Positions 1-8,606 of a stretch of DNA of 64,000 nucleotides are shown one piece after another. Below the pieces are notes generated by a model. The model was not told the origin of the DNA and searched no databases. It saw only the letters and a program-made list of their open reading frames with translations. The stretch's first letter is position 1. Every line of letters starts with the position of its first letter. Position numbers and translations under genes: made by a program. The stretch comes from Flavobacterium sp. 90 (GTDB taxonomy: Bacteria; Bacteroidota; Bacteroidia; Flavobacteriales; Flavobacteriaceae): contig NZ_SMGE01000001.1 of NCBI RefSeq assembly GCF_004339525.1, forward strand, positions 2,728,001 to 2,792,000, in the 5' to 3' direction.

Positions 1-921
1 TGGTTTTTTTCCGTTTGCTCCAGAACCGTATTCATACTGCCAATCGGGTATGATCGATGGTGTTTCAAAAGTAAAGGAAGTATTGTATTCTACGCCAATT
101 CCTTTTTGAGCCGTACCTCGTTTGGTTTGAATTAAAATAACACCATTTGCGGCATTTGCACCATAAAGAGCCGCCGCTGTTCCTCCTTTTAATACTGTAA
201 TTGTTTTAATATCATCAGGATTTATCACAGAAGTTCCATCGCCACGATCGACATTAATTCTTGTAGATCCCGGACCATTTCCAATACCCGGTAGGTTAAG
301 CTGGGTATTGTCTATTGGTAAATCATTTACTACATACATTGGTTGGTTGTTTCCGTTTAGAGAACCGTTACCACGAATTACAACTCTGGTCGATCCGTTT
401 GGTCCTGTTGCGGTGCTGCTCACGTTTACACCTGCAATTTTTCCAACCAAAGCATTAGCAATATTGGTTTCTTTTGCCTTTGTAAATTCAGTTCCTTTAA
501 GTTCTGTTACAGCATACGAGATTGCTTTGCTTGTTTTTTTAACTCCCAACGCAGTTACTAAAACCTGATCCAGAACATTTTCAGCTGGTTTTAGTCTTAT
601 GGTTAAATTTGTAGTTTGGATTAAGGGGAAATTTGTAGTTTGATAACCCATGTAAGATATCACAACATGACTTTCGTTTTCAGGAACATTTAATTTGAAT
701 CTTCCGTTCTCATCCGAAATTGTTGCTATTTTACTATTACTTTCTGCATAAATAGTAGCTCCGGCAATTGGCATTCCATCGTCCTGACCTATAATCTGGC
801 CAGTAACTTCAATCTGACTGCTTTTTTGTTCAAAAAGGTGCTTGGTAATTGCAACCTCTTTTGCGTTTGTTGAGAAAATTACTCCCCCAATAAACACTAA
901 TGAAATTAGCTTTGTTTTCAT
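1..921 (-). CDS. SusC/RagA-type TonB-dependent outer membrane receptor, N-terminal part (cut by window edge)
   Basis: The open frame starts at ATG 921 on the minus strand and runs 307 codons off the left edge with no stop. It begins with a signal peptide (MKTKLISLVFIGG, cleavage near residue 20). A carboxypeptidase-regulatory-like beta-sandwich follows (about residues 35-110, VTGQIIGQDDGMPIAGATI and a YMGYQT end), then a TonB plug domain (from about 115, with VIRGNGSLNG and VLKGGTAAALYG). This order is diagnostic of SusC/RagA receptors, which import glycans or peptides with a SusD lipoprotein partner. The barrel and any susD would lie left of position 1. The substrate cannot be told from this part. 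Its promoter box is probably at 965-972. Confidence 0.93.
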   Translation of the reverse strand, partial: MKTKLISLVFIGGVIFSTNAKEVAITKHLFEQKSSQIEVTGQIIGQDDGMPIAGATIYAESNSKIATISDENGRFKLNVPENESHVVISYMGYQTTNFPLIQTTNLTIRLKPAENVLDQVLVTALGVKKTSKAISYAVTELKGTEFTKAKETNIANALVGKIAGVNVSSTATGPNGSTRVVIRGNGSLNGNNQPMYVVNDLPIDNTQLNLPGIGNGPGSTRINVDRGDGTSVINPDDIKTITVLKGGTAAALYGANAANGVILIQTKRGTAQKGIGVEYNTSFTFETPSIIPDWQYEYGSGANGKKP

Positions 922-964
922 AATACTTTGGTTTTCATGTTTTTTTTTGGTTTTTATTGGCGAT

Positions 965-972
965 CAAATATA
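965..972 (-). promoter_or_regulatory. Bacteroidota -7 promoter box for the SusC-like gene
   Basis: On the minus strand this reads TATATTTG, matching the Bacteroidota TAnnTTTG box, about 44 bp upstream of the ATG at 921. I do not see a convincing -33 element. The box is inferred from motif and position only. Confidence 0.5.
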
Positions 973-1155
973 TATATTTATTTTAAACACTTGCATTTTT
1001 TTTGCATAAAATGCATATTTTTTGCAATATTTTTTCCTGAAGTATTTTTGTAATCCAAAAAAAATGCGCTTTCTCGCCGTTTTTTGAGATTTTTTTGCAG
1101 AAAATGGTTTTTTCGGAAAAATCTATTTTAATCTTAAAATTCGTATTTTTGAAAT

Positions 1156-1923
1156 ATGAAAATTGCACTTATTCAATCAGATCTATATTGGGAAAATGCT
1201 TCTCAGAACAAAAAAAACTTCGAATCGATTATAAATCAAATTGATTCAAGTACAAATTTGATTGTTCTTCCTGAAATGTTTTCGACAGGATTTACGATGA
1301 ACGCTTCAGAAGTTGCCGAAACCATGCAAGGAGAAACGGTTCTCTGGATGCAATCTATCGCAAAGCAGAAAAATTGTGCCTTGACGGGAAGTTTAATAAT
1401 TACAGAAAACGGAAATTATTACAATCGAATGTTATTTGTTTTTCCGTCAGGCGAAATGCAGTATTATGACAAGCGTCATTTGTTTTCACTTGCAGGTGAA
1501 AATCAATTTTATACTTCCGGAACTCAAAAAGTAATCGTTGATTATTTAGGCTGGAAGATTTGTCTTCAGATTTGTTACGACTTAAGATTTCCTGTTTTTG
1601 CCAGAAATGTCGAAAATTACGACCTGCTTTTATATGTTGCCAATTGGCCAAAAGTCAGAACAAATGCTTGGGATTCTTTACTAAAAGCCCGCGCAATCGA
1701 AAATCTAAGTTATGTAGTTGGAGTAAATAGAATAGGATTGGACGCTAACAATTACGAACATATTGGACATTCGCAAGTGGTAGATTTTTTAGGAAACTAC
1801 ATTCTTGAACCGCAAGAAACAGCAGGAGTTTTTGTGGTCGAATTGGATAAAAATGTAATGTTGGAAACTCGAAAAAAACTCGATTTCCTAAGTGATAAAG
1901 ATTTTTTTGAGATAAAGATTTAA
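1156..1923 (+). CDS. Nitrilase-superfamily amidase (YafV/omega-amidase type)
   Basis: A 255-residue cytoplasmic carbon-nitrogen hydrolase. The nitrilase catalytic triad is visible as Glu40 (LPEMFSTGF), Lys106 (YYDKRHLF) and Cys140 (QICYDLRFP). Length and motifs fit the YafV/omega-amidase group, which removes amide nitrogen from alpha-keto acid amides such as 2-oxoglutaramate and is thought to act in methionine salvage or metabolite repair. A TATTTTTG box at 1144-1151 lies only 4 bp before the ATG, so either the mRNA is almost leaderless or this box is not used. The gene stands alone. The exact substrate is inferred from the family. Confidence 0.88.
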   Translation: MKIALIQSDLYWENASQNKKNFESIINQIDSSTNLIVLPEMFSTGFTMNASEVAETMQGETVLWMQSIAKQKNCALTGSLIITENGNYYNRMLFVFPSGEMQYYDKRHLFSLAGENQFYTSGTQKVIVDYLGWKICLQICYDLRFPVFARNVENYDLLLYVANWPKVRTNAWDSLLKARAIENLSYVVGVNRIGLDANNYEHIGHSQVVDFLGNYILEPQETAGVFVVELDKNVMLETRKKLDFLSDKDFFEIKI

Positions 1924-2087
1924 GAAGCTTTTCGCTTTACTGGCATTTTTTTTCCAGCCTTCAGTTTTTTTTGAATACTTAAATCACCAATTCCTTTCCA
2001 ATACCATTTAGAATAGATATAAAATTCTACTAGTAGCAGAATACTTCTTTGACGTATGTTTTTTCTTAAATTTTTGTTATATCGCAA
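1920..2087 (-). pseudogene. Decayed copy of the 3' end of the Ig-like lipoprotein gene at 2574-4262
   Basis: On the minus strand, 55 codons without an ATG end in KRKAS and a stop overlapping the nitrilase stop codon. They align without gaps over about 38 residues with the C-terminus of the lipoprotein at 2574-4262: EF-x5-W, then DLSIQ seven residues after the Trp, and a basic tail ending KRKA. The match is also clear in DNA: aagcttttcgcttt and tgaatacttaaatca occur in both. No start codon or upstream domains remain, so this is probably a remnant of a duplication. The double-glycine peptide gene lies between the remnant and the intact gene. The rest of 1924-2226 is AT-rich and shows no other feature. 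Confidence 0.6.
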
Positions 2088-2226
2088 TAGTTAATTAATA
2101 AAATCACTATTTTTATTGAAGTTCTTTTGTCATTTTTTTCTTAAAAGAAACCAAGTGCACGTGGCGAATAAGAGAAATAAAATAACAAAAACATTTAAAC
2201 CTATTAATTAACATTTAAGCGAAACC

Positions 2227-2490
2227 ATGAAAAAGATTAAAGAAATGCTTCTATCGAACACTATTAGTTCACTTACAGTAAATGAATTGAAAAACACCTT
2301 TGGAGGAACTGTTCCACTAGAAAATCCTGGTGATGATGTTGGTGGTGGTGGTCCTGTTCTTGTATATTGCAAATGGACGTGTACTGCCGGAGCTTCAGCA
2401 GGACAAACTAATACCACGGTTTTCTCGAATGCAAATAGCGTTGCAACTTCTGTTTGTGGAGCAGGGAATTTTACTAAAGTTTGTCAGTAA
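2227..2490 (+). CDS. Small double-glycine-leader peptide (candidate RiPP or exported peptide)
   Basis: An 87-residue protein. The first 27 residues look like a leader for a peptidase-containing ABC exporter: a charged start, LTVNELKNTF, then Gly26-Gly27. Cleavage there would leave a 60-residue core with a Gly-rich turn (GGGG, residues 39-42), four cysteines (48, 52, 77, 86) and many Ser/Thr/Asn. This resembles the GG-leader natural-product precursors of Bacteroidota. No exporter (PCAT), radical SAM or lanthionine-forming enzyme is encoded in the window, so processing would depend on genes elsewhere. The gene has its own 3' hairpin at 2503-2538 and sits alone between minus-strand sequences. 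The function (bacteriocin, signal or other) is not known. Confidence 0.75.
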   Translation: MKKIKEMLLSNTISSLTVNELKNTFGGTVPLENPGDDVGGGGPVLVYCKWTCTAGASAGQTNTTVFSNANSVATSVCGAGNFTKVCQ

Positions 2491-2502
2491 TAGCTTCTCA
2501 TA

Positions 2503-2538
2503 AAAAAAACCTCGAAATTTTATATTTCGAGGTTTTTT
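2503..2538. terminator. Bidirectional intrinsic terminator
   Basis: A hairpin with 9-bp arms CCTCGAAAT/ATTTCGAGG (2510-2518 and 2524-2532) is flanked by A8 and T6 runs. It can stop both the peptide gene (+) and the Ig-like lipoprotein gene (-), which converge here. Confidence 0.85.
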
Positions 2539-2573
2539 ATTTTGTACTACGGTAAAAGTTAAGTTTTTTTTAT

Positions 2574-4262
2574 TTAGAAAGCTTTTCGCTTTTTCTCTTG
2601 CTCTTTTTTCTTCTTGGCGTCTTGTTTTTTCTCGACTTCAGGATTGTACTGAATACTTAAATCAACGGTTTCTTCCCGATCCCAATTTGCCCTGACATCA
2701 AATTCTTCCTGATAATAGTTGACTTCCTCAGCGTATTCTTTCTTTAAAAAGTTTCCGGCATCGTATATTTTATTTTTATTATCGTCGTAAATAACCCTTA
2801 CAGTAAATGAGTTAGGTTCAACAAGATCAAATACAAATCTCGTGTCTTTTTCAGAATATTGGCTCGCAAGAACTATATCTCCTTTTTTATTGGTCAATTC
2901 AACAATTATAGGAAATCGCTTTATGTTTTTTAAATTCAAAACTATATTCCCGTAATCTTCAAGTTCTTTTGTCGTTAATTTATATGATAAAGTATCATTT
3001 GTTTTGTCATAGAAGTCCGTTAAAGCACCCGGTAAAAATTGAAAATGATACTTTTCCAAAGGTAATTTCTTGAAATCTACATAAAGTTTTTGTTCGAATT
3101 CGTCATATTCGGTAGTAAAATCAACAGCTGTAGAATCCTTGTTAATCAATTTAATTTTTGACTTATCAAATTTTACTAACGGAGTGGCACTTTCTAACGT
3201 AAATCGATCTCTAAAATGTATTGTTCCGTTTTGTACTGCCATAATGTTTAAGGTGTCTTTTTTCTGATCCTTAATCTTAAAAGAAAATTTCTTGTCGTAA
3301 TTTCCTGCAGTAACTTGTAGATTTAGCGAATCAACTTTTATTGGTTTATACCAAACCTGCAAAGAGTCTTTTTTAGGGAATTGCGTTACGATAGATTCCA
3401 GAACTTCATTATTGTTTCTTAATACAACTTTAGGTTTCAGAAGCTTTATATTTTGTTTTCCTTCATACGGAAGAAGAAGCCTGTTTCCCGAAGCCTGAAT
3501 AGGTTTAAGCATTTTTAGCGGAAGCGTTTCCTTAAATAATTCCAATTCAAAAACAGTATCATTTGGGATCGTAATAAAATGTTTTATGAATCCTATTTTG
3601 TCATCTTTTGGATTAAATTTATTGTTACCGCCTTTATCTTTCATGGCAACCAATAAATATTTTCCGGCCTTTAAATTTTCTAATTTAAAAACACGCATAC
3701 TATCCAGAGTATTTGTAATATATCTTGGAAGATCCTTATATATAACAGAATCCTTGTATTTATCATTTGCTTCATAAAGCATTACAGATACAAAATTGTC
3801 AACATTTTTATTATAGGAATCTTTGATTTTTCCGCTAAGCGAAAGTGAATCTATATAAGGACCCGTCGAGAAAACATACTTAAATTGATTTAATGCATTT
3901 CCTTCATTATTATCTGCAATACTTTGGCCAAAATTAAAACTGTAAGTCGTATTTGGCTGTAAGGTGTCTCTAATTTTTATTGTTATTGCTTTAGTTACAG
4001 ATGTTGGCGTAATCAGTGGCTCCTGTTTCATTGGAGGCGAAATGATCAGCTGTTTGTTTAGATTTTTAAGTTTTATAAATTCATCAAATTGCAATACAAA
4101 TTGATCTCCTTTAAAGTCTGTGGTGTAATTTTTTGGTGCGCTTCCTATTAAAACAGGCGGCAAAGTATCTTTTAATCCACCAGTGATGCTGCCTCTTTTA
4201 GCACAACTCATCATTAACAATAGCAGTAAAAAAGGAATATATTTTAAGTTGTTTTTCAACAT
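2574..4262 (-). CDS. Ig-like domain lipoprotein
   Basis: A 562-residue protein with a type II signal peptide: hydrophobic residues 8-18 and lipobox MMSC with the lipidated Cys at 20. The segment after it (KRGSITGGLKDTLPPVLIGSAPKNYTT) and the following FDEFIKLKN region are typical of bacterial SbsA/Big_5 Ig-like domains (about residues 30-135). The remainder is beta-rich repeats. The C-terminus is strongly basic (KKKKEQEKKRKAF). It is probably anchored in the outer membrane. The family is common in Flavobacteriia and its function is not established. A decayed copy of its 3' end is at 1920-2087. Confidence 0.8.
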   Translation of the reverse strand: MLKNNLKYIPFLLLLLMMSCAKRGSITGGLKDTLPPVLIGSAPKNYTTDFKGDQFVLQFDEFIKLKNLNKQLIISPPMKQEPLITPTSVTKAITIKIRDTLQPNTTYSFNFGQSIADNNEGNALNQFKYVFSTGPYIDSLSLSGKIKDSYNKNVDNFVSVMLYEANDKYKDSVIYKDLPRYITNTLDSMRVFKLENLKAGKYLLVAMKDKGGNNKFNPKDDKIGFIKHFITIPNDTVFELELFKETLPLKMLKPIQASGNRLLLPYEGKQNIKLLKPKVVLRNNNEVLESIVTQFPKKDSLQVWYKPIKVDSLNLQVTAGNYDKKFSFKIKDQKKDTLNIMAVQNGTIHFRDRFTLESATPLVKFDKSKIKLINKDSTAVDFTTEYDEFEQKLYVDFKKLPLEKYHFQFLPGALTDFYDKTNDTLSYKLTTKELEDYGNIVLNLKNIKRFPIIVELTNKKGDIVLASQYSEKDTRFVFDLVEPNSFTVRVIYDDNKNKIYDAGNFLKKEYAEEVNYYQEEFDVRANWDREETVDLSIQYNPEVEKKQDAKKKKEQEKKRKAF

Positions 4263-4432
4263 AATTAATTTGAATTTGATTGCACAAAATAACGATTATA
4301 TTTGCTTTAATTGAAACTTTTTATCCATTTATTAGGATATTTAGCAGTGTGATTGTGCTGTTTTTTTGAATTTGAAATCGTCAGGATGATATAATTTCTT
4401 ACTTTTGAGCTTAAATTTAATTTCTCTTAGTT

Positions 4433-5437
4433 TTGATAAAAAGGTTTTTCTGGTCCTTATTAGTTTTTTTGCTGATAGCTTGCGGTAAAAACGAGAAACC
4501 AATAATTGCCTTTTATTATTGGAAAACCATCTTTAAATTATCTGAAAAAGAAACTGCAATTCTAAAGGATAACAATGTCAATAAACTATATATACGGTAT
4601 TTTGATATTAGTTTAAATGCCGAAAATCAACAGCCAATTCCGCTAAGTCCGATTCGTTTTCAGCAAAACGTGAATAATTTTAATATTGTTCCGGTCGTTT
4701 TTATACAAAACAAAGTCATGTTATCGCCTGATTTGGATATTGATGATTTAGCGCAAAAAACTTTTTCATTGGTTGAAAAGATAAATTCTGCAAATAAAAT
4801 TCAATGTAATGAAATTCAAATTGATTGCGATTGGAGCTTAAATAGTAAAGAGAATTATCTCAAATTTATTGAACGATTTAAGAAGCTTTCACACAAGAAA
4901 CTTTCAGCAACAATTCGCTTGCATCAGGTAAAATATTTCAAGAAGACAAAAATCCCCAATGTTGATTCCGGAGTTTTAATGTATTATAATATGGGAACAA
5001 TTGCGCCGGATTCTTTGAACTCAATCTACAATAAAAAAATCGCAGATCGTTATCTCAAAAGTCTGAAGAAATATCCATTGCATCTCGATTTGGCTTTGCC
5101 AATATATTCCTGGGGAGTTCATATCAGGAATCAAAAAGTTATTGGTTTACGTTCTAAAATAGACTTGAACGAACTTAAACAAGATCAAAATTTTGAGCAG
5201 GTAAATGCTATTTTCTTTAAAGTAAAACAATCGAATTATAAAAATGGTATATTTTATGAAGAGAATGATTTACTGAAAATAGAAGCGATTTCGCGCGAAG
5301 ATCTGTTGGAAATGGCAGATGAATTAGACGGAAATTTGGCTCAAAAACCAAAAGAAATTATATTTTACGATTTAGACGAATTCAATTTAAAAAACTATGA
5401 AAAGAATATTTTTGAGCAAGTTATTTCTTGTTTCTAG
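4433..5437 (+). CDS. Lipoprotein of unknown function, possibly TIM-barrel fold
   Basis: A 334-residue protein that starts at TTG (no in-frame ATG lies between the upstream stop TAA at 4418 and the lipobox). It begins with a hydrophobic segment and lipobox LIAC (Cys17). The body shows a regular alternation of hydrophobic strands and helices, for example KLYIRYFDI, IVPVVFIQN, EIQIDCDWS, LSATIRLHQ, VLMYYNMG and LDLALPIY. This looks like a TIM barrel of the glycosidase type, with acidic residues (D-C-D-W) at a strand end where a catalytic carboxylate would sit. This fold is my inference. Its last 41 bp overlap the next gene, so the two are probably translated together. Confidence 0.7.
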   Translation: MIKRFFWSLLVFLLIACGKNEKPIIAFYYWKTIFKLSEKETAILKDNNVNKLYIRYFDISLNAENQQPIPLSPIRFQQNVNNFNIVPVVFIQNKVMLSPDLDIDDLAQKTFSLVEKINSANKIQCNEIQIDCDWSLNSKENYLKFIERFKKLSHKKLSATIRLHQVKYFKKTKIPNVDSGVLMYYNMGTIAPDSLNSIYNKKIADRYLKSLKKYPLHLDLALPIYSWGVHIRNQKVIGLRSKIDLNELKQDQNFEQVNAIFFKVKQSNYKNGIFYEENDLLKIEAISREDLLEMADELDGNLAQKPKEIIFYDLDEFNLKNYEKNIFEQVISCF

Positions 5438-7772
5438 CGTTGCTTTACTTTTTGTTTGCGGAATAATTTATGCTTGCGCCGATGGAGACGATTGGGATTA
5501 TTTTGGATATAATTCGAATTTTACTCCGGAAACATTCGCAGATAAATCGTATTCGCCACTTTTTTTGTCTGGTGCTATTTTTTACGGAATTGGATTTGAC
5601 AGAGAACACAATTCAAGATTTAATGAAGACATTCAAACTGATTGGGAAAACTATTTAAAAGGCAAAGTAGATGCTGCAACAGTTAGTCATTTCCTGATTG
5701 GAGATGAAATTAAGGACTATTATGCTAACAAGGATAAAGTTTCGGCAAACAAAACCGAAATCACACAACTTCATGCCTTTTATAAAACTAAGAAAGAAAA
5801 TCAGACTTCTCTAAAATGGGGAAAGAAAATAAGTTTGAAAGACCCTAAAGTAAAAAGCTTTATAGAGTTTTTGTATCTCGCGCAAAAGATAGAAACAGTT
5901 TCAATTAGTGATAATTATTGGAGTTATGATCCTGTTGTGGCAAAAACTTTTAAGGATTTAAAAATGATTCAGTCTATTGAGAATGTTTACAATACATCAT
6001 CAGATTCATTTCTGAAAAACAGATATTGGTTCCTGACGATGAAGGCTTATTTTTATAGTAATAACAAGCAAAAAGCAATATTGTTTTTTAATAAAACAGA
6101 AAGTTCAGTTGCTAAGAATACGCTTTATTATCGTGCATTAGCATATGTAGCAGGAATTAATTACCAGCAAAAAAAGTATGCAACATCGAATTATTTGTAC
6201 GCTTTGGTTTTTGATAAATGCCCGGAAATGAGAATTGTTACGGCTTATAGTTTTCATCCAAAAAATGAAGCCGATTGGACTAAATCTTTGGCGATGGCAA
6301 AAAACAATAAAGAAAAAGCGGCACTTTGGGCGGTTCACGGATATTATAAAGACGAAAGACAGGCAATTGAAAAAATCTATGAATTAGATCCTAAAAGCGA
6401 ACATTTGAATTATTTGCTGACAAGATTAATTAACAAGCAAGAACAGAATATTAATAATTCGTTTGCGGTGAAAACAAATTCAGATGATTATAGTTCGCCT
6501 TCTGTTAGTCAGACCGTTGCTGAGAACAGAGCCGAAAATCAAGCTAAGTTTGATAAAAAAGCATTTGATTTAGTTGTAAAAATTGCAGCTGCAGGAAATA
6601 CAGAAAGACCTTATTTATGGGATATTTCATTGGGATATCTACAAACATTAAAAGGAGATTTTGCCAACGCAGACAGTAATTTTAATAAGGCCGAAAAAAC
6701 GTTGCCTAAAACTGAATTAGCGGGATATCAGTTGAGGTTGCTTCGTTTTGTAAATAATATGAGTAAAATTGATAAACTCACAGATAAAAACGAGAAAACA
6801 ATTCTGGCTGATCTGAATTGGCTGTATTATGAACTTCCAAAAACGTATAAAGAGCAGGAGTTTCGTTATCAAAATGCGGTTTCATGGAGCAAGAATTATT
6901 TAGCAGCACTTTACAAAGCCAAAGCAAATCCTGTTATGGTAGAATTGTTTGGTGGAGATTCTCATGCTAATCCTTATTATTGGAGCGGAGGAAATTCGTT
7001 TTATGACGACGAAAAGAATTTGTTAGACATGAAAACTTTTTTGGCTAAGCCAAATAAAACTGAAATAGAGAAAATTGCTTTCGGAATTTATAGTTTGAAA
7101 TTGAAAGACATTAATAATTTTCAGGCTGTTCAGGCAACTTTTAAAAATAAGATTCCTGAAGCGATTGCTTTTATTCAGCAAACAGATTCTGTTCAGAATT
7201 ATCAATTCTTAGGAAATCCGTTTAACGGAAATATTAAGGATTGTCACGATTGTGAACATGCTGCTTATCAGAAAAAGAAATATTCTCAGCTTGAGTTTTT
7301 AAATACAATAAAAGCGATGCAGGATAAATTGGCTCAAAAAGAGGATGTTTATACGAATAGTTTATTGTTAGGAAATGCATTCTATAATATTTCGCATTTT
7401 GGAAACGGCAGAACTTTCTATGAAATAAGTATTGTAGGTTATGGTTCAAGTCCGTATTCTTTTAGAGATTCGATGAAAAAAATGATTACGAATTGTGATC
7501 TTCCAAAAATGTATTATCAAAAAGCATTTGAAGCGGCAACTACAAAAGAGCAAAAAGCAAAATGTGTTTACTTATTGTCAAAATGCGAGCGAAACGAATT
7601 TTATAATAATAAATATAGTAATGTAACGAATTGGTGGAGTGTTGAAGATGATAAAATCAATTTTACGGCGTGGAATGGTTTCAAAGCATTGAAAAAAGAA
7701 TACTCAGATACTAAGTATTATCAGGATGTAATTGCAGAATGTGGTTATTTTAATACTTATATCAGTCAATAA
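5397..7772 (+). CDS. Large secreted or lipid-anchored protein of unknown function
   Basis: A 791-residue protein with an N-terminal signal segment (residues 5-25) ending IIYAC, which could be a weak lipobox (Cys27) or a signal peptidase I site. No family is recognised. Much of the sequence looks alpha-helical with repeat-like spacing (for example YLWDISLGYLQTLKGDFANADSNFNKAEKTLP), which suggests TPR-like repeats. A CHDCEHA motif lies in the C-terminal third. The ATG lies inside the preceding gene (41-bp overlap in another frame), so it is in an operon with the lipoprotein upstream and they may form one envelope complex. This is inferred from context. Confidence 0.7.
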   Translation: MKRIFLSKLFLVSSVALLFVCGIIYACADGDDWDYFGYNSNFTPETFADKSYSPLFLSGAIFYGIGFDREHNSRFNEDIQTDWENYLKGKVDAATVSHFLIGDEIKDYYANKDKVSANKTEITQLHAFYKTKKENQTSLKWGKKISLKDPKVKSFIEFLYLAQKIETVSISDNYWSYDPVVAKTFKDLKMIQSIENVYNTSSDSFLKNRYWFLTMKAYFYSNNKQKAILFFNKTESSVAKNTLYYRALAYVAGINYQQKKYATSNYLYALVFDKCPEMRIVTAYSFHPKNEADWTKSLAMAKNNKEKAALWAVHGYYKDERQAIEKIYELDPKSEHLNYLLTRLINKQEQNINNSFAVKTNSDDYSSPSVSQTVAENRAENQAKFDKKAFDLVVKIAAAGNTERPYLWDISLGYLQTLKGDFANADSNFNKAEKTLPKTELAGYQLRLLRFVNNMSKIDKLTDKNEKTILADLNWLYYELPKTYKEQEFRYQNAVSWSKNYLAALYKAKANPVMVELFGGDSHANPYYWSGGNSFYDDEKNLLDMKTFLAKPNKTEIEKIAFGIYSLKLKDINNFQAVQATFKNKIPEAIAFIQQTDSVQNYQFLGNPFNGNIKDCHDCEHAAYQKKKYSQLEFLNTIKAMQDKLAQKEDVYTNSLLLGNAFYNISHFGNGRTFYEISIVGYGSSPYSFRDSMKKMITNCDLPKMYYQKAFEAATTKEQKAKCVYLLSKCERNEFYNNKYSNVTNWWSVEDDKINFTAWNGFKALKKEYSDTKYYQDVIAECGYFNTYISQ

Positions 7773-7803
7773 ACTAAAAGGTATCTTAATATAAATTAAA
7801 GAG

Positions 7804-8208
7804 ATGGTAAATAAAATAGAGCATATAGGAATTGCAGTAAAAAACATGGACGATGCAAATGTATTGTTCGAAAAGCTTTTGGGCGTTCCATCTTATAAAG
7901 AAGAGAAAGTGGAAAGTGAAGGTGTTTTGACTTCTTTTTTTCAAACAGGGACAAATAAAATTGAACTTTTGATGGCCACAAGTCCTGAAAGTCCAATTGC
8001 TAAGTTTTTAGAAAAAAAAGGAGAAGGTATTCATCACATCGCTTTTGATGTAACTGATATTTATTCAGAAATTGAACGATTGAAAAACGAAGGTTTTGTA
8101 TTGATTAATGAAGTGCCAAAAAAAGGAGCAGATAATAAATTGGTTGTTTTTTTACATCCAAAAAACACAAATGGGGTCTTAGTTGAGCTTTGTCAGGAAA
8201 TTCAGTAA
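7804..8208 (+). CDS. mce: Methylmalonyl-CoA epimerase
   Basis: A 134-residue protein of the vicinal oxygen chelate fold. It interconverts (2R)- and (2S)-methylmalonyl-CoA, linking propionyl-CoA and succinyl-CoA metabolism through methylmalonyl-CoA mutase. The two beta-alpha-beta modules are visible: KIEHIGIAVKNMDDA with metal ligand His7, then GIHHIAFDV with a ligand His at 77 or 78, and Glu128 in GVLVELC near the end. Length matches the family. It is separated from the gene upstream by 31 bp. No mutase gene is in the window. Confidence 0.92.
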   Translation: MVNKIEHIGIAVKNMDDANVLFEKLLGVPSYKEEKVESEGVLTSFFQTGTNKIELLMATSPESPIAKFLEKKGEGIHHIAFDVTDIYSEIERLKNEGFVLINEVPKKGADNKLVVFLHPKNTNGVLVELCQEIQ

Positions 8209-8356
8209 AGAAAAATGAAATTTTTATTTTTAAATAAGGTGTTGAAAATCAATTAATTTTTTGGTGAGACCAGTTATTATTTGAAATTAAATACAAATCA
8301 TGTCTCAAAATATTTGGAGTGAATGAAAAATAGTAGTAATATTGCATCCTCAAACC
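8209..8356. other. Non-coding gap before the tRNA
   Basis: AT-rich sequence. I see no open frame, repeat or clear promoter box here. Together with the tRNA and 8465-8594 it forms a 386-bp gap between protein genes. Confidence 0.5.
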
Positions 8357-8430
8357 GGTCCTATAGCTCAGCTGGTTAGAGCACCTGACTCATAATCAGG
8401 TGGTCCCTGGTTCGAGCCCAGGTGGGACCA
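8357..8430 (+). tRNA. tRNA with CAT anticodon (tRNA-Ile2 or tRNA-Met)
   Basis: A complete cloverleaf of 74 nt. The acceptor GGTCCTA pairs with TGGGACC, with discriminator A at 8430. The D arm is GCTC/GAGC, the anticodon arm is CCTGA-CTCATAA-TCAGG giving anticodon CAT, and the T arm is CCTGG-TTCGAGC-CCAGG. CCA is not encoded. A CAT anticodon can be elongator Met, or Ile2 after lysidine modification by TilS. The acceptor resembles Ile2 tRNAs, but I cannot settle it by eye. It does not look like an initiator tRNA, because the first pair is a standard G-C. Confidence 0.93.
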
Positions 8431-8431
8431 C

Positions 8432-8464
8432 AAAAAGCCTCATAATTTTATGAGGCTTTTTTTT
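8432..8464 (+). terminator. Terminator of the tRNA gene
   Basis: A hairpin with arms AAGCCTCATA/TATGAGGCTT is followed by a run of T residues, directly after the tRNA. Confidence 0.85.
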
Positions 8465-8606
8465 GTTTAAAACATTGTATTTGTGCAAAAAACTTATACA
8501 TTTGTCAAGTAATGTCGCTGTAAACCATGGTTTTGTGCGAAATTTCAACAAAAGACCCCAAGTCTAACTTAATATACTGTGCTTGTTTTAGAGCATGTTT
8601 AAAATT

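Noticed and set aside
1144..1151. A TATTTTTG box that would make the nitrilase mRNA leaderless
   Set aside because: The box is 4 bp from the ATG and lies in a very T-rich run, where such matches are common; I did not list it as a promoter.
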